From the NCBI RefSeq assembly GCF_040499845.1, contig NZ_CP159342.1:5580001-5644000 (forward strand): a stretch of DNA of 64,000 bases, in the 5' to 3' direction. A model generated the notes under the pieces. It was given only the letters and a program-made list of their open reading frames with translations, was not told where the DNA came from and did not search any database. This DNA is from Micromonospora sp. CCTCC AA 2012012 (lineage in GTDB: Bacteria > Actinomycetota > Actinomycetes > Mycobacteriales > Micromonosporaceae). The number at the start of each line of letters is the position of its first letter. Position 1 is the first letter of the stretch. Shown piece by piece: positions 44,061-52,713 of the stretch. The position numbers were made by a program, and so were the translations under genes.

Positions 44061-46067
44061 ATGGAACGTACGCGTTTCTTCCGCCGACCGGTGGTCTGGA
44101 TCATCCTGGTCATCCTCGGCGCCGTTGTGCTCAGTCAACTCTTCACCGCTGGTCCCAGCTACCACCGGGTGGACACATCCGTGGCGCTCGACCAGCTCCA
44201 CACCTCGAAGATCAACAAGGTCGTCTTCCAGGACAAGGAGCAGACGCTCCAGCTCGACCTGGCCCAGAAGACCAAGTTCGGTGACACCACCACCGACAAG
44301 ATCGAGGCCCAGTTCCCGTACGAGGCCGGCGACGACATCTGGAACCAGGTGCTCGAGGCCAAGGCCGCCAACCGGGTCACCGGGCCGGCCGACGCCAAGG
44401 TCTCGTCGGACAGCATCTGGGTCAGCCTGCTGGTCAACCTGCTGCCGATCGCGCTGCTCGTGCTCCTGCTGCTGTTCTTCATGTCGCAGATGCAGGGCGG
44501 CGGCTCCCGGGTGCTCAACTTCGGCAAGTCCAAGGCGAAGATGATCACCAAGGACACGCCGAAGACCACCTTCGCGGACGTGGCCGGGGCCGACGAGGCC
44601 GTCGAGGAACTGCACGAGATCAAGGACTTCCTGCAGAACCCGGCGAAGTACCAGGCCCTCGGCGCCAAGATCCCCAAGGGTGTGCTGCTCTTCGGCCCGC
44701 CCGGTACCGGTAAGACGCTGCTCGCCCGGGCGGTCGCCGGTGAGGCCGGCGTGCCGTTCTACTCGATCTCCGGCTCGGACTTCGTGGAGATGTTCGTCGG
44801 TGTCGGCGCCAGCCGGGTCCGCGACCTCTTCGAGCAGGCCAAGGCGAACGCCCCGGCGATCGTCTTCGTCGACGAGATCGACGCCGTCGGCCGGCACCGC
44901 GGCGCCGGCATGGGCGGCGGTCACGACGAGCGCGAGCAGACCCTCAACCAGCTCCTCGTCGAGATGGACGGCTTCGACACCAAGGGCGGCGTCATCCTGA
45001 TCGCCGCCACCAACCGGCCGGACATCCTCGACCCGGCGCTGCTGCGCCCGGGCCGCTTCGACCGGCAGATCCCGGTCGACGCCCCCGACATGGAGGGCCG
45101 CAAGGCCATCCTGCGGGTGCACGGCAAGGGCAAGCCGTTCACGCCCGACGTCGACCTCGACGCGGTGGCCCGGCGTACCCCCGGCTTCAGCGGTGCCGAC
45201 CTGGCCAACGTGATCAACGAGGCCGCGCTGCTCACCGCGCGCAAGGAGCAGCGGGCGATCAGCAACGACTCCCTGGAGGAGTCGATCGACCGGGTCATCG
45301 CCGGTCCGCAGCGACGGACCCGGGTGATGAGCGACCAGGAGAAGAAGATCACCGCGTACCACGAGGGTGGGCACGCGCTGGTCGCCTGGGCGCTGCCGCA
45401 CGCCGCGCCGGTGCACAAGGTGACGATCCTGTCCCGCGGTCGCTCGCTGGGCCACACCCTGGTCCTGCCGACCGAGGACAAGTACACCCAGACCCGGGCC
45501 GAGATGATCGACACCCTGGCGTACGCGCTGGGTGGCCGGGCCGCCGAGGAGCTCGTCTTCCACGAGCCCACCACCGGCGCCGGCAACGACATCGAGAAGG
45601 CCACCGGGCTCGCCCGGGCGATGATCACCCAGTACGGCATGAGCTCCAAGCTCGGCGCGCTGAAGTACGGCACCAGCGGGGACGAGCCGTTCCTCGGCCG
45701 CAACATGGGCCACGAGCGGGACTACTCCGACGCGGTGGCTGCCGAGATCGACGGCGAGATGCGCGCCCTGATCGAGCTGGCGCACGACGAGGCCTGGGAG
45801 ATCCTGGTGGAATACCGGGACGTCCTGGACAACATGGTCCTGGAGCTGATGGAGAAGGAGACCCTCTCCACCGCCGACATGGCCCGGATCTGCGCCCGCG
45901 TGGTGAAGCGTCCGCCGATGGCGCCCTACCACGGCTTCGGCAAGCGTCAGCCCTCCACCGAGCCGCCGGTCCTCACCCCGGCCGAGAAGGAGAAGCTCAA
46001 GGCGCAGGCCACCGCCGACGGCATCTCCGTCGGTGGCTCCTCGAACAACTCGGACGGTACGCACTGA
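44061..46067 (+). CDS. ftsH: ATP-dependent zinc metalloprotease FtsH
   Basis: 668 residues from ATG 44061 ([20 protein letters not shown]). GTG 44046 five codons earlier is possible. Two membrane helices bracket an extracytoplasmic segment; the AAA+ domain has [13 protein letters not shown] (about 213), [11 protein letters not shown] and RPGRFDRQI (arginine fingers). The zinc-protease motif is [10 protein letters not shown] (about 434). It degrades misassembled membrane proteins and regulators. The C-terminus is Ser/Asn-rich and its stop overlaps the apparent folE start. Confidence 0.96.
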   Translation: MERTRFFRRPVVWIILVILGAVVLSQLFTAGPSYHRVDTSVALDQLHTSKINKVVFQDKEQTLQLDLAQKTKFGDTTTDKIEAQFPYEAGDDIWNQVLEAKAANRVTGPADAKVSSDSIWVSLLVNLLPIALLVLLLLFFMSQMQGGGSRVLNFGKSKAKMITKDTPKTTFADVAGADEAVEELHEIKDFLQNPAKYQALGAKIPKGVLLFGPPGTGKTLLARAVAGEAGVPFYSISGSDFVEMFVGVGASRVRDLFEQAKANAPAIVFVDEIDAVGRHRGAGMGGGHDEREQTLNQLLVEMDGFDTKGGVILIAATNRPDILDPALLRPGRFDRQIPVDAPDMEGRKAILRVHGKGKPFTPDVDLDAVARRTPGFSGADLANVINEAALLTARKEQRAISNDSLEESIDRVIAGPQRRTRVMSDQEKKITAYHEGGHALVAWALPHAAPVHKVTILSRGRSLGHTLVLPTEDKYTQTRAEMIDTLAYALGGRAAEELVFHEPTTGAGNDIEKATGLARAMITQYGMSSKLGALKYGTSGDEPFLGRNMGHERDYSDAVAAEIDGEMRALIELAHDEAWEILVEYRDVLDNMVLELMEKETLSTADMARICARVVKRPPMAPYHGFGKRQPSTEPPVLTPAEKEKLKAQATADGISVGGSSNNSDGTH

Positions 46068-46768
46068 ACACCGGCACCGCGGCCAGCCCCGAACCCTCGG
46101 GGCTGGCCGCCTCGTCCACCGAACCCGACAGCGACGACACCCTCGACTACGTCGCCGCCCGCCTGATTAGCGGCAAGCTCACCGGCCGACCCGTCGAGGA
46201 GGCCATCGACCTCGGCCGGATCGAGAAGGCCGTCCGGGAGATCCTCATCGCGGTCGGGGAGGACCCGGACCGCGACGGCCTCCAGCAGACCCCGGCCCGG
46301 GTCGCCCGCGCGTACGCCGAGCTCTTCGCCGGCCTGCGGGTCGACCCGGCGCAGGTGCTCAGCACCACCTTCGAGGCCAACCACGAGGAGCTGGTGCTCG
46401 TCCGGGACATCGACGTGATGAGCCTCTGCGAGCACCATCTGCTGCCGTTCCGCGGCAGCGCGCACATCGGCTACATCCCCGGCCCGGACGGGCGGATCAC
46501 CGGCCTGTCCAAGCTGGCCCGGCTCGTCGAGGTCTTCGCCCGTCGGCCGCAGGTGCAGGAGCGGCTCACCTCCCAGATCGCCGACCTGCTGATGGAGCGG
46601 CTCGCGCCGCGCGGCGTCGTCGTGGTGCTGGAGTGCGAGCACATGTGCATGGCGATGCGCGGCATCCAGAAATCCGGTGCCAAGACCATCACCTCGGCCG
46701 TCCGCGGCACCCTCAAGGACGACGCCAAGTCCCGCGCCGAAGCGATGGCCCTGATCATCCCCCGCTGA
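46064..46768 (+). CDS. folE: GTP cyclohydrolase I with an apparent CTG start
   Basis: 234 residues if started at CTG 46064, which overlaps the ftsH stop (CTGA). The N-terminal helix region [19 protein letters not shown] and the catalytic parts [12 protein letters not shown] and [11 protein letters not shown] (zinc Cys/His) are all present. The first ATG/GTG in frame is GTG 46355, which would delete about 97 conserved residues, so the true start must be upstream; CTG is the best candidate. The enzyme makes dihydroneopterin triphosphate for folate. The rest of the pathway (folP-folB-folK) lies 13 kb downstream beyond the secretion locus. Confidence 0.85.
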   Translation: MNTGTAASPEPSGLAASSTEPDSDDTLDYVAARLISGKLTGRPVEEAIDLGRIEKAVREILIAVGEDPDRDGLQQTPARVARAYAELFAGLRVDPAQVLSTTFEANHEELVLVRDIDVMSLCEHHLLPFRGSAHIGYIPGPDGRITGLSKLARLVEVFARRPQVQERLTSQIADLLMERLAPRGVVVVLECEHMCMAMRGIQKSGAKTITSAVRGTLKDDAKSRAEAMALIIPR

Positions 46769-46778
46769 ACCGTCGACG

Positions 46779-46814
46779 AAAGGGCCCTTCCTCCACCGGA
46801 GGAGGGGCCCTTTT
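46779..46814. terminator. Bidirectional rho-independent terminator
   Basis: 16-bp stem AAAGGGCCCTTCCTCC / GGAGGAGGGGCCCTTT with one G-U pair, 3-nt loop, and a TTTT tail. It starts 10 bp after folE and lies between the convergent folE and the minus-strand membrane protein gene. Confidence 0.9.
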
Positions 46815-46832
46815 CCATGGCCGGGACGGCGG

Positions 46833-47534
46833 TCAGCCGGCCAGCATCGCCAGCACGATCCCGGCCGCGGTCACCACCGCCGGGACGAGGCAGACCAGCG
46901 CGCCGAAGCGCGGCGTCCGGTCCACCCGGTCGGTCGGCCGGGGCCGGAACAGCCGCCCCACCGCCAGCCAACCCGTCATGAAGGCGACCGCCGGCATCGG
47001 CAACCCGATCACCAGCGCCAGGACGGTCACCGGACCGGTGCCGGTGACCAGGAAGAGCACCAGCTGGAGCAGCGGGACGACCAGCGCCAGCGGCCCGTAC
47101 ACGAGCAGGTTGCGGGGTTGCGACGGCCAGCGCGCGATCCGGGGCAGACCGCGCGCGGCGAGCGTGTCGTCCGCCGCGTCGGCCCACCGGCGGGCGGCCT
47201 GCAACGAGGTCAGCACCGCGGTCGGCCCGGCCGACATCGACCGTGCCGCCTCGGTCAGCTCCGGCGGCGTGGGCAGCAGCGAGATCGGCGCCACGCCCAG
47301 CTCCCGCAGCCGCGAACTCTGCGGTGCCAGCCGGGCCCGCACCTCGGTCAACTCCTCCCGGGCGGCCTGCACCGAACGGGCCTGCTCACCGGCGGCGGTC
47401 GCCGCGGCCCGGCGTACGCCGTCGAGCTGGCGGGCGGCCGCGACGTAGTCCGCCCAGGCCGCGCCGACCGGATCGGCCTCGGTCACCGGGCGACCCGGCC
47501 GGGGTACGGGCACCGCCGTGCCGCTGCCGCTCAT
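46833..47534 (-). CDS. Membrane protein with N-terminal coiled coil, last gene of the T4SS-like locus
   Basis: 233 residues. Residues 1-130 are Ala/Arg/Glu-rich and helical (probable coiled coil, e.g. EQARSVQAAREELTEVRARL), and residues 140-233 hold about three membrane helices (LLVYGPLALVVPLLQLVLFL and others). No family recognised. Its ATG lies 14 bp from the tandem repeats at 47549-47655, which separate it from the FtsK-like gene. Confidence 0.75.
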   Translation of the reverse strand: MSGSGTAVPVPRPGRPVTEADPVGAAWADYVAAARQLDGVRRAAATAAGEQARSVQAAREELTEVRARLAPQSSRLRELGVAPISLLPTPPELTEAARSMSAGPTAVLTSLQAARRWADAADDTLAARGLPRIARWPSQPRNLLVYGPLALVVPLLQLVLFLVTGTGPVTVLALVIGLPMPAVAFMTGWLAVGRLFRPRPTDRVDRTPRFGALVCLVPAVVTAAGIVLAMLAG

Positions 47535-47548
47535 GTCGGTCCGCTCTC

Positions 47549-47596
47549 TGTTCGCGACTGCGGGGCTCGCAAACCCGGCTCACTCCTCGCGCTCAC
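47549..47596 (-). repeat. 48-bp repeat, copy C (tandem)
   Basis: Minus-strand reading begins GTGAGCGCGAGGAGTGAGCC and ends CAGTCGCGAACA. Identical to copy D, with which it forms a direct tandem of period 59 bp. It forms the leader of the membrane-protein gene at 46833. Confidence 0.85.
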
Positions 47597-47607
47597 GGGC
47601 TGCTCTC

Positions 47608-47655
47608 TGTTCGCGACTGCGGGGCTCGCAAACCCGGCTCACTCCTCGCGCTCAC
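47608..47655 (-). repeat. 48-bp repeat, copy D (tandem, stop-anchored)
   Basis: Identical to copy C over its 48 bp. Its TGA (47654-47652) is the stop codon of the FtsK-like gene. In RNA, GUUUGCGA and UCGCGAAC in this element can pair over 8 bp around a GCCCCGCAG loop. Confidence 0.85.
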
Positions 47656-50162
47656 GGGGCTTCCTGCCCGAACGGCACCAGGACCGTGCCCTGCTCGTCG
47701 GGGCCGTCCCAGAGCACCGCCCGGCCCGGGCGCGGACGCCACAGCACCGGCCGGTCGAAGAGCTGCTCCAACCGGGCGCCCGGCAGGTCCGTCACCACCA
47801 CCGCGGTCAACTTGTCCACCTCACCCTCCGGCCCGAGCAGCGCGGCCAGCGGCGTCGCCGTCCGCCACCAGCCCAGCAGGTGCAGCCCGGCCGGCGGACC
47901 GGCCAGCAGCAGCGAGCGCAGCCGCTCGGCCGGCAGCTCCGCCTCGCCCGGCACGTCCAACCCGAACACCACCAGGTAGCCGGGCTCGTCGCTCTCCATC
48001 GCCGCCCGCAGGCCGGCGACATCCACCGTCTCCACCGGGTGCCCGGCCAGCGCGGCGACCAGCTCACCGGCCGCCGCCGTCGACCCCTCCACCAGCGGGG
48101 CCAGCACGAACCGGGCGGACGGCTGGTGCGCGGCGACGCTCCGGGCCGCGGTCACCAGCAGCCGGCACGCCTCCGCGTCCCGACCCAGCACGGCCAGGTT
48201 CCGGCCGGCGGCCGGCCCCAGCGGCACCGTCGCCGTCGAGCGTCGGACGTCCACCGCCCGCCCCAGGAGCACGGCCGGGCCGTGCGCCCGACCGGCCAAC
48301 GCGGCCCGGTAGCGGGGATCGTTCCCCAGCAGCGGCCGGGCGTAGCCGGCGAAGACCAGCGGTGCGGAGGCCTCCTCCGGCCGGGCCGACCAGAGCCGGT
48401 GCCGCAGCTTGGCGAGGGTGTCGGGGTCGGCGTGCGGGTCCGGGAACCGGATCATCCGCTCGTGGCCACGGGTCGCCCCCCGGGGCCCGCCCAGCCCACC
48501 GGCCGTGTTCACCACCGCGCTGCCGACGGGCAGGCCGGCCGCCGCGTCGTTCGTCGGCTCCAGCACCGCCGACCCGCCCGGCAACGCCACCCGCACCGGG
48601 AACTGGCCGAGCAGCGGGTCACGCGGGCCGCCGAGGCCGAGGTCACCCTCGCCGGCCAGCACCAGGTGGATCCCGTACGCGCGGGCGGAGCGGGCCAGCG
48701 CGTCGAGCCGGGTCAGGAAGTCGGTCGCCAACCGGTCGCGCTCGCGTACCAGCAGGGGGAAGTTGTCGATCACGCAGACGATCCGGGGCAGCCGCTGGTG
48801 CTGACGCAGCTCACCGAAGCGCTGGCCGCCGGCCCGGCGCCCCGCCTCCTCGCGGCGGCGCAGCTCCGCCTCCAGCTCGCCGAGCACGTCCACCACGTAC
48901 TCCCGGTCGGCGGCCATCCCGGCGGCCCGGACCTGCGGCACCCACGAGCGGTCCCGCTCGGTCTGGAGGAACTCCACGAAGGACTCGCCGTCGGCGAGGT
49001 CGACCAGATAGAGGACCAGCTCGTCCGGGCCGTACCGGGCGGTGAGGCCGAAGAGCACGTTGGTGAGGAACGCCGAACGCCCCACCCCGGACCGGCCGCT
49101 GACCAGCCAGTGCGGGGTCAGCTCGGTGAAGCCGAGAGTCACCGGCCGGCCGGCGGCGTCACCGACCGTGGTGGCCAGGCCGTCGGCGGAGGTCGACTCC
49201 CACAGCTCCCCGGCGGGCAGCAGATCGGTCAGGGCCAGCCGGGAGCCGTCCTCGATCAGCCGGGCCAGCCGGCGACACACCCCCGTCACCAGCTCCGCCG
49301 GCGGGTCGTCGTCCACGAAGACGGGAGAGTTCAGACCGCCGGGTGGCTCCCCGCCGGGGCTGCTGAACGCCGCCTCCGGCGGATCCCCCACCAGCGCGTA
49401 CGCGTTACGCACCGCGACCGGGGTGGCCCGGGGCAGCGGATCCCGACCGGAGGGCGGCCAGCCGGCCACCACCAGGTGCAGACCGGCCCGGGGACCCTGG
49501 TCGGCCAGCCCCTCGACCCGGGCCAGGTCCGTGGCGCCGGTGCCGGCGGGCAGCGCGGCCACCACCAGCAGCAGCGTACGGTCGTGCCCGCGCTGTCGCG
49601 CGGTGCCGGCGCCGACCCACTGCTCGGCCTCGTCGAGGACCGCGCGCAGCCCCGCCACGTCCACCGCGGGCGGCGGCAGCAGACCCGCGTCGGCCAGCGG
49701 CGTGAACACCCCGAACACGTCACCGGTCGCGTCCACCGCCCGCACCAGCAGCGCACCGGCCGGCGTCGCGGCCAGCACCCGCAGCAGGACCGCCCGGAGC
49801 AGCCCCGCCACCCGGGGCTCGGTGGCGTCCGCGTCGACGCTCAGGTGGCCGCTGCCGACCAGCGGCACCAGGGCCGGGAACCGGGCGTCGTCCAGCGGTG
49901 CGGCGGTGCCCACCCGGACCAGCGGCGGCGGTCCGTCACCCGGAGGGGTGTCCTGGGCCAGGCTCTCCAGCGGCTCGCCGGACCAGCCCGGGGCGGCCAG
50001 CGCCGCCGCCGCCCGCAGCCGCTCCGCCAACTCGTACTGTCGATGATGGTCGGCGGGGGCGGGCCGGATCTCGTCGAGGATCCCGGCCGCGGCGACCGCG
50101 GTGGCGGCGGCCCGCCGGTGCAGGGCGGCGGCCCGGCCGGCTCGCGCCTTCGGACTCGCCAC
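47652..50162 (-). CDS. FtsK/SpoIIIE-EccC-like protein with degenerate P-loop
   Basis: 836 residues from GTG 50162 (GAGAGG 8 bases upstream); ATG 50192 is an alternative start. The N-terminal ~100 residues are helical. The central ATPase-like domain has HWLVSGRSGVGRSAFL (about 355): the P-loop Lys is Arg, and the Walker B is RIVCVIDNFPLL with Asn where Glu is expected. A last domain near residue 660 has NLAVLGRDAEACRLL, also degenerate. The region around LVDLADGESFVEFLQTERDR matches FtsK/EccC. Perhaps a coupling or structural partner of the VirB4-like ATPase in this locus rather than an active pump. Confidence 0.8.
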   Translation of the reverse strand: MASPKARAGRAAALHRRAAATAVAAAGILDEIRPAPADHHRQYELAERLRAAAALAAPGWSGEPLESLAQDTPPGDGPPPLVRVGTAAPLDDARFPALVPLVGSGHLSVDADATEPRVAGLLRAVLLRVLAATPAGALLVRAVDATGDVFGVFTPLADAGLLPPPAVDVAGLRAVLDEAEQWVGAGTARQRGHDRTLLLVVAALPAGTGATDLARVEGLADQGPRAGLHLVVAGWPPSGRDPLPRATPVAVRNAYALVGDPPEAAFSSPGGEPPGGLNSPVFVDDDPPAELVTGVCRRLARLIEDGSRLALTDLLPAGELWESTSADGLATTVGDAAGRPVTLGFTELTPHWLVSGRSGVGRSAFLTNVLFGLTARYGPDELVLYLVDLADGESFVEFLQTERDRSWVPQVRAAGMAADREYVVDVLGELEAELRRREEAGRRAGGQRFGELRQHQRLPRIVCVIDNFPLLVRERDRLATDFLTRLDALARSARAYGIHLVLAGEGDLGLGGPRDPLLGQFPVRVALPGGSAVLEPTNDAAAGLPVGSAVVNTAGGLGGPRGATRGHERMIRFPDPHADPDTLAKLRHRLWSARPEEASAPLVFAGYARPLLGNDPRYRAALAGRAHGPAVLLGRAVDVRRSTATVPLGPAAGRNLAVLGRDAEACRLLVTAARSVAAHQPSARFVLAPLVEGSTAAAGELVAALAGHPVETVDVAGLRAAMESDEPGYLVVFGLDVPGEAELPAERLRSLLLAGPPAGLHLLGWWRTATPLAALLGPEGEVDKLTAVVVTDLPGARLEQLFDRPVLWRPRPGRAVLWDGPDEQGTVLVPFGQEAP

Positions 50163-50346
50163 GGCGTCCACCTCTCTTCCCGAGGCCGACATCTCCTCCC
50201 CGACCAGTGACGGTATCCCAGCCGACGGCCCGCACGCCGGATGTCGGTCGGCGCTGCGCCGGTCTTTGCCGGCGGTTCGCCACGATCCGCCGATCTCAGG
50301 CATTGGGTACGCGACGCGCAGCCGATAGCCTCAGGAGGTGGAATCA

Positions 50347-50910
50347 GTGCAGCCCCCCGCCGGTTCCCAGGTCTCCCGCGTACCGGCGCAGCGGACCCCG
50401 CCGTCCGAGCAGTTGGCGCCTCCCGCGCCCGCTCCGGCGCCCGAGCGTCCGCGTCGCCGGCTGCGTACGGTGCTGACCGTGGTCGCGGGGGTGCTCGCGC
50501 TGGTCTGCGCGGGCGGTGCCGTCGCCGGCTACGTCCTGTACGACCGCGCCACCGCCCCGGACCGCAGCGCCCCCGACGTGGTGGTCGACAACTACCTGCG
50601 TGCCTTTCTGGTGGACCGTAACGACACCAAGGCCAACCAGTACACGTGCGAGGGCAACAACGATCTCGGTGCTGTGCGCGATCTGCGGGCCGAGGCGCAG
50701 CAGCGAGAAGCGAATTTCAACGTGGTGGTGCGGGTCAGTTGGGGGCCGCTGACCAGGGCGAAGAATCAGGGTGGGGAGTCGGTGACGACGACCCTGACCA
50801 TCGCCAGCGCTGCGAATGGGCAGACGCGCAGCAGCCGGCGCGAAGACTGGCAGTTCGAGGTGATCCAGAAGGACGGCTGGCGGGTCTGCAGCGGTCGCAA
50901 GGTGGACTGA
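50347..50910 (+). CDS. Single-pass membrane protein with NTF2-like extracytoplasmic domain
   Basis: 187 residues from GTG 50347, with AGGAGGTG ending just upstream. About 35 Pro/Ala-rich residues, one membrane helix (TVLTVVAGVLALVCAGGAVAG), then a domain with PDVVVDNYLRAFLVDRNDTK and WQFEVIQKDGWRVCSGR, as in NTF2-like/lumazine-fold proteins. It is on the plus strand inside the otherwise minus-strand locus and convergent with the next gene at only 5 bp. Function unknown. Confidence 0.75.
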   Translation: MQPPAGSQVSRVPAQRTPPSEQLAPPAPAPAPERPRRRLRTVLTVVAGVLALVCAGGAVAGYVLYDRATAPDRSAPDVVVDNYLRAFLVDRNDTKANQYTCEGNNDLGAVRDLRAEAQQREANFNVVVRVSWGPLTRAKNQGGESVTTTLTIASAANGQTRSSRREDWQFEVIQKDGWRVCSGRKVD

Positions 50911-50915
50911 GACCG

Positions 50916-51515
50916 TTACTCGATCCAGAGCAGGTGGACCGGGACCTCCAGCGTGGTGGGTGCCTGGCCACGCCAGGCCCAGCGGTACCACTCCAGCTCG
51001 GGGGTGACCCGCACGCAGATGTCCCCGTCGGCGCCGGAGTAGGTTTCGGTGACCGCTCGCAGGTCCCGGTGCTCGACCGATTCGGCGATGTGCACCACCC
51101 GTCGGCCGGTCACCGCGTCCGCCTCGAACACCGGGGTCGGTGCCCGACGGCTCGGCGCGTCGAGGGAGACCAGCCGGATACCGGACTCCGCCGACCGGGT
51201 GGTGGGCCGGCGGTCGCCCAGCGTCTCCACCCACACCCGCTCGACCGGCACCAGCGGCGCGAAGACCTCCACCTGCTCCGACTCCGCCCGGTACCACTCG
51301 TGTTCCGGGATGACCGGCACGTACGTCCGACTGCCCTGGACCACCCGCTCGTCGGCACGCAGGTCGCCCCGCCAGCCCAGTCCGGGCAACCCGACCAGCA
51401 CCCGCCGGCCGCGCAGCTCGACGCGGCCGGTGGCGGGAACGATCTCGATCGGTCGGGGCGGCAGCGGGGCCCAGTCGGGCTGGTCCGCGAACGGGTCGGG
51501 CAGCGGGCCGGTCAT
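50916..51515 (-). CDS. Hypothetical protein of the secretion locus
   Basis: 199 residues from ATG 51515. Acidic, beta-rich, no membrane segment or signal peptide; WYRAESEQVEVF and ELEWYRWAWRG are tryptophan-rich repeats-like stretches. No family recognised. It begins 13 bp after the M23 peptidase gene and belongs to the same operon. Confidence 0.7.
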   Translation of the reverse strand: MTGPLPDPFADQPDWAPLPPRPIEIVPATGRVELRGRRVLVGLPGLGWRGDLRADERVVQGSRTYVPVIPEHEWYRAESEQVEVFAPLVPVERVWVETLGDRRPTTRSAESGIRLVSLDAPSRRAPTPVFEADAVTGRRVVHIAESVEHRDLRAVTETYSGADGDICVRVTPELEWYRWAWRGQAPTTLEVPVHLLWIE

Positions 51516-51528
51516 GCGTCGTCGGGCC

Positions 51529-52713
51529 TCACGGGGTGCCGTCCAGCGGTGCGCCCCGCTCCCGCATGAACGGCACCGGGTTGATCGCGCCGTTGCTGGA
51601 CCGGTCACCGTTCACGTGCACCTCGAAGTGCAGGTGCGGTCCGGACGAGTTGCCGCTGGTGCCGGAGAGACCGATCACCTGGCCGGCCTCCACGAGTTGA
51701 CCCGGCACCACGTGCGGCCGCTCGATCATGTGGCAGTAGCGGGTGATGAAACCCCCGGCGTGCAGGATGTCGACGAACCAGCCGCAGCCGCCCTTGCCCG
51801 GCCAGCCGTCCCGGTCGCAGTCCCGCCGCCCCGAGTGGTCCGGGTCGCAGCGGGCCACCAGCACCCGTCCGGTCGCGGCGGCGTGGATCTCGGTGCGCTT
51901 CCGCGCGGCGATGTCCACCCCGTTGTGGCTTGGCCGGTCGGCGGTACGGAAACCGGAGCCCACCCCGCCGGGAATCGGCGCGGTCCATCCCGACGCCGCG
52001 ATCCGGGCACCGGCGGCGGCGTCGCAGACCGCCCGGCCGGCGATCTCCACGGTGCGGGCCGCGCCACCGGCCAGCGCGTCCACGATCCGGCTGGCCAGCT
52101 CCTCGTGCTTGCGGTAGGCGCTGGGATAGGCGCTGACCTGTACGCGCTGCGCCACCACGGTCAGCGGCCGGCGCTCCCAGTTCGGGACCTTGAGCATCTT
52201 CTCGTAGAACTTGCGGGCCGTGTAGGTGGGCGTCATCCGCTGCTGGACGCTGCCCCAGCCGGGCCGCTGCTGGAACAGGCCGAGCGAGTCGTAGTCCGAG
52301 CCGACACCCTCGTGCGGCAGGGCCAGGGACGCCGGCACCGTGCTGTTGGCCAGGTTCCGCAGCGCGGATTCCTGCATCGCGGTGGCGATGGCGATCACCC
52401 AGCCCCGGGCCGGGACTTTCATGTCCTGGCCGACCTTGATGATCACGGCCGCGTTGCGGAGCTGGCCCTCGCCGTACTCGGCGAACCGCGGCATGTCGCC
52501 GGTGATCTTGACCTGCTGCCCGACGGTGCAGGCGAGTCCGGCCTCGGTCATCCCGTCCTTCTTCTCCCCGCCCAGTTCGGTCAGGAAGAACGCCGCCGCG
52601 CCGCCGACGCAGCACAGCAGGGTGAGGACCGTGGTCAGCGCGGCGGCCAGCACGCCCAGTCGCAGCTTGCGGCGCAGCGGCGGAGAACCGGCGTCCCCGG
52701 GCAGCGCACTCAT
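51529..52713 (-). CDS. VirB1-like peptidoglycan hydrolase: transglycosylase-like + M23 peptidase
   Basis: 394 residues. N-terminal membrane helix (VLAAALTTVLTLLCCVGGAAA), then a lysozyme/transglycosylase-like region with AIATAMQESALRNLAN (catalytic Glu) and SLGLFQQRPGWGSVQQ (about 100-200). The C-terminal LytM/M23 domain has HNGVDIAA (about 267) and the zinc motif SGPHLHFEVH (about 362), both complete. Such two-activity enzymes open the wall for secretion machines. Its ATG overlaps the stop of the next gene by 4 bp. Confidence 0.87.
   Translation of the reverse strand: MSALPGDAGSPPLRRKLRLGVLAAALTTVLTLLCCVGGAAAFFLTELGGEKKDGMTEAGLACTVGQQVKITGDMPRFAEYGEGQLRNAAVIIKVGQDMKVPARGWVIAIATAMQESALRNLANSTVPASLALPHEGVGSDYDSLGLFQQRPGWGSVQQRMTPTYTARKFYEKMLKVPNWERRPLTVVAQRVQVSAYPSAYRKHEELASRIVDALAGGAARTVEIAGRAVCDAAAGARIAASGWTAPIPGGVGSGFRTADRPSHNGVDIAARKRTEIHAAATGRVLVARCDPDHSGRRDCDRDGWPGKGGCGWFVDILHAGGFITRYCHMIERPHVVPGQLVEAGQVIGLSGTSGNSSGPHLHFEVHVNGDRSSNGAINPVPFMRERGAPLDGTP

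Noticed and set aside
46355..46768. Short folE from GTG 46355
   Set aside because: Would lose the conserved N-terminal part of the enzyme that is visibly encoded upstream in frame.
47549..47655. Tandem repeat as a possible CRISPR array
   Set aside because: Only two copies, 11-bp gap that is not variable spacer-like, no cas genes; the same element occurs singly elsewhere.
47118..50210. 1030-residue plus-strand open frame
   Set aside because: Shadow of the minus-strand FtsK-like gene; repetitive Arg/Gln/Gly composition, no domain.
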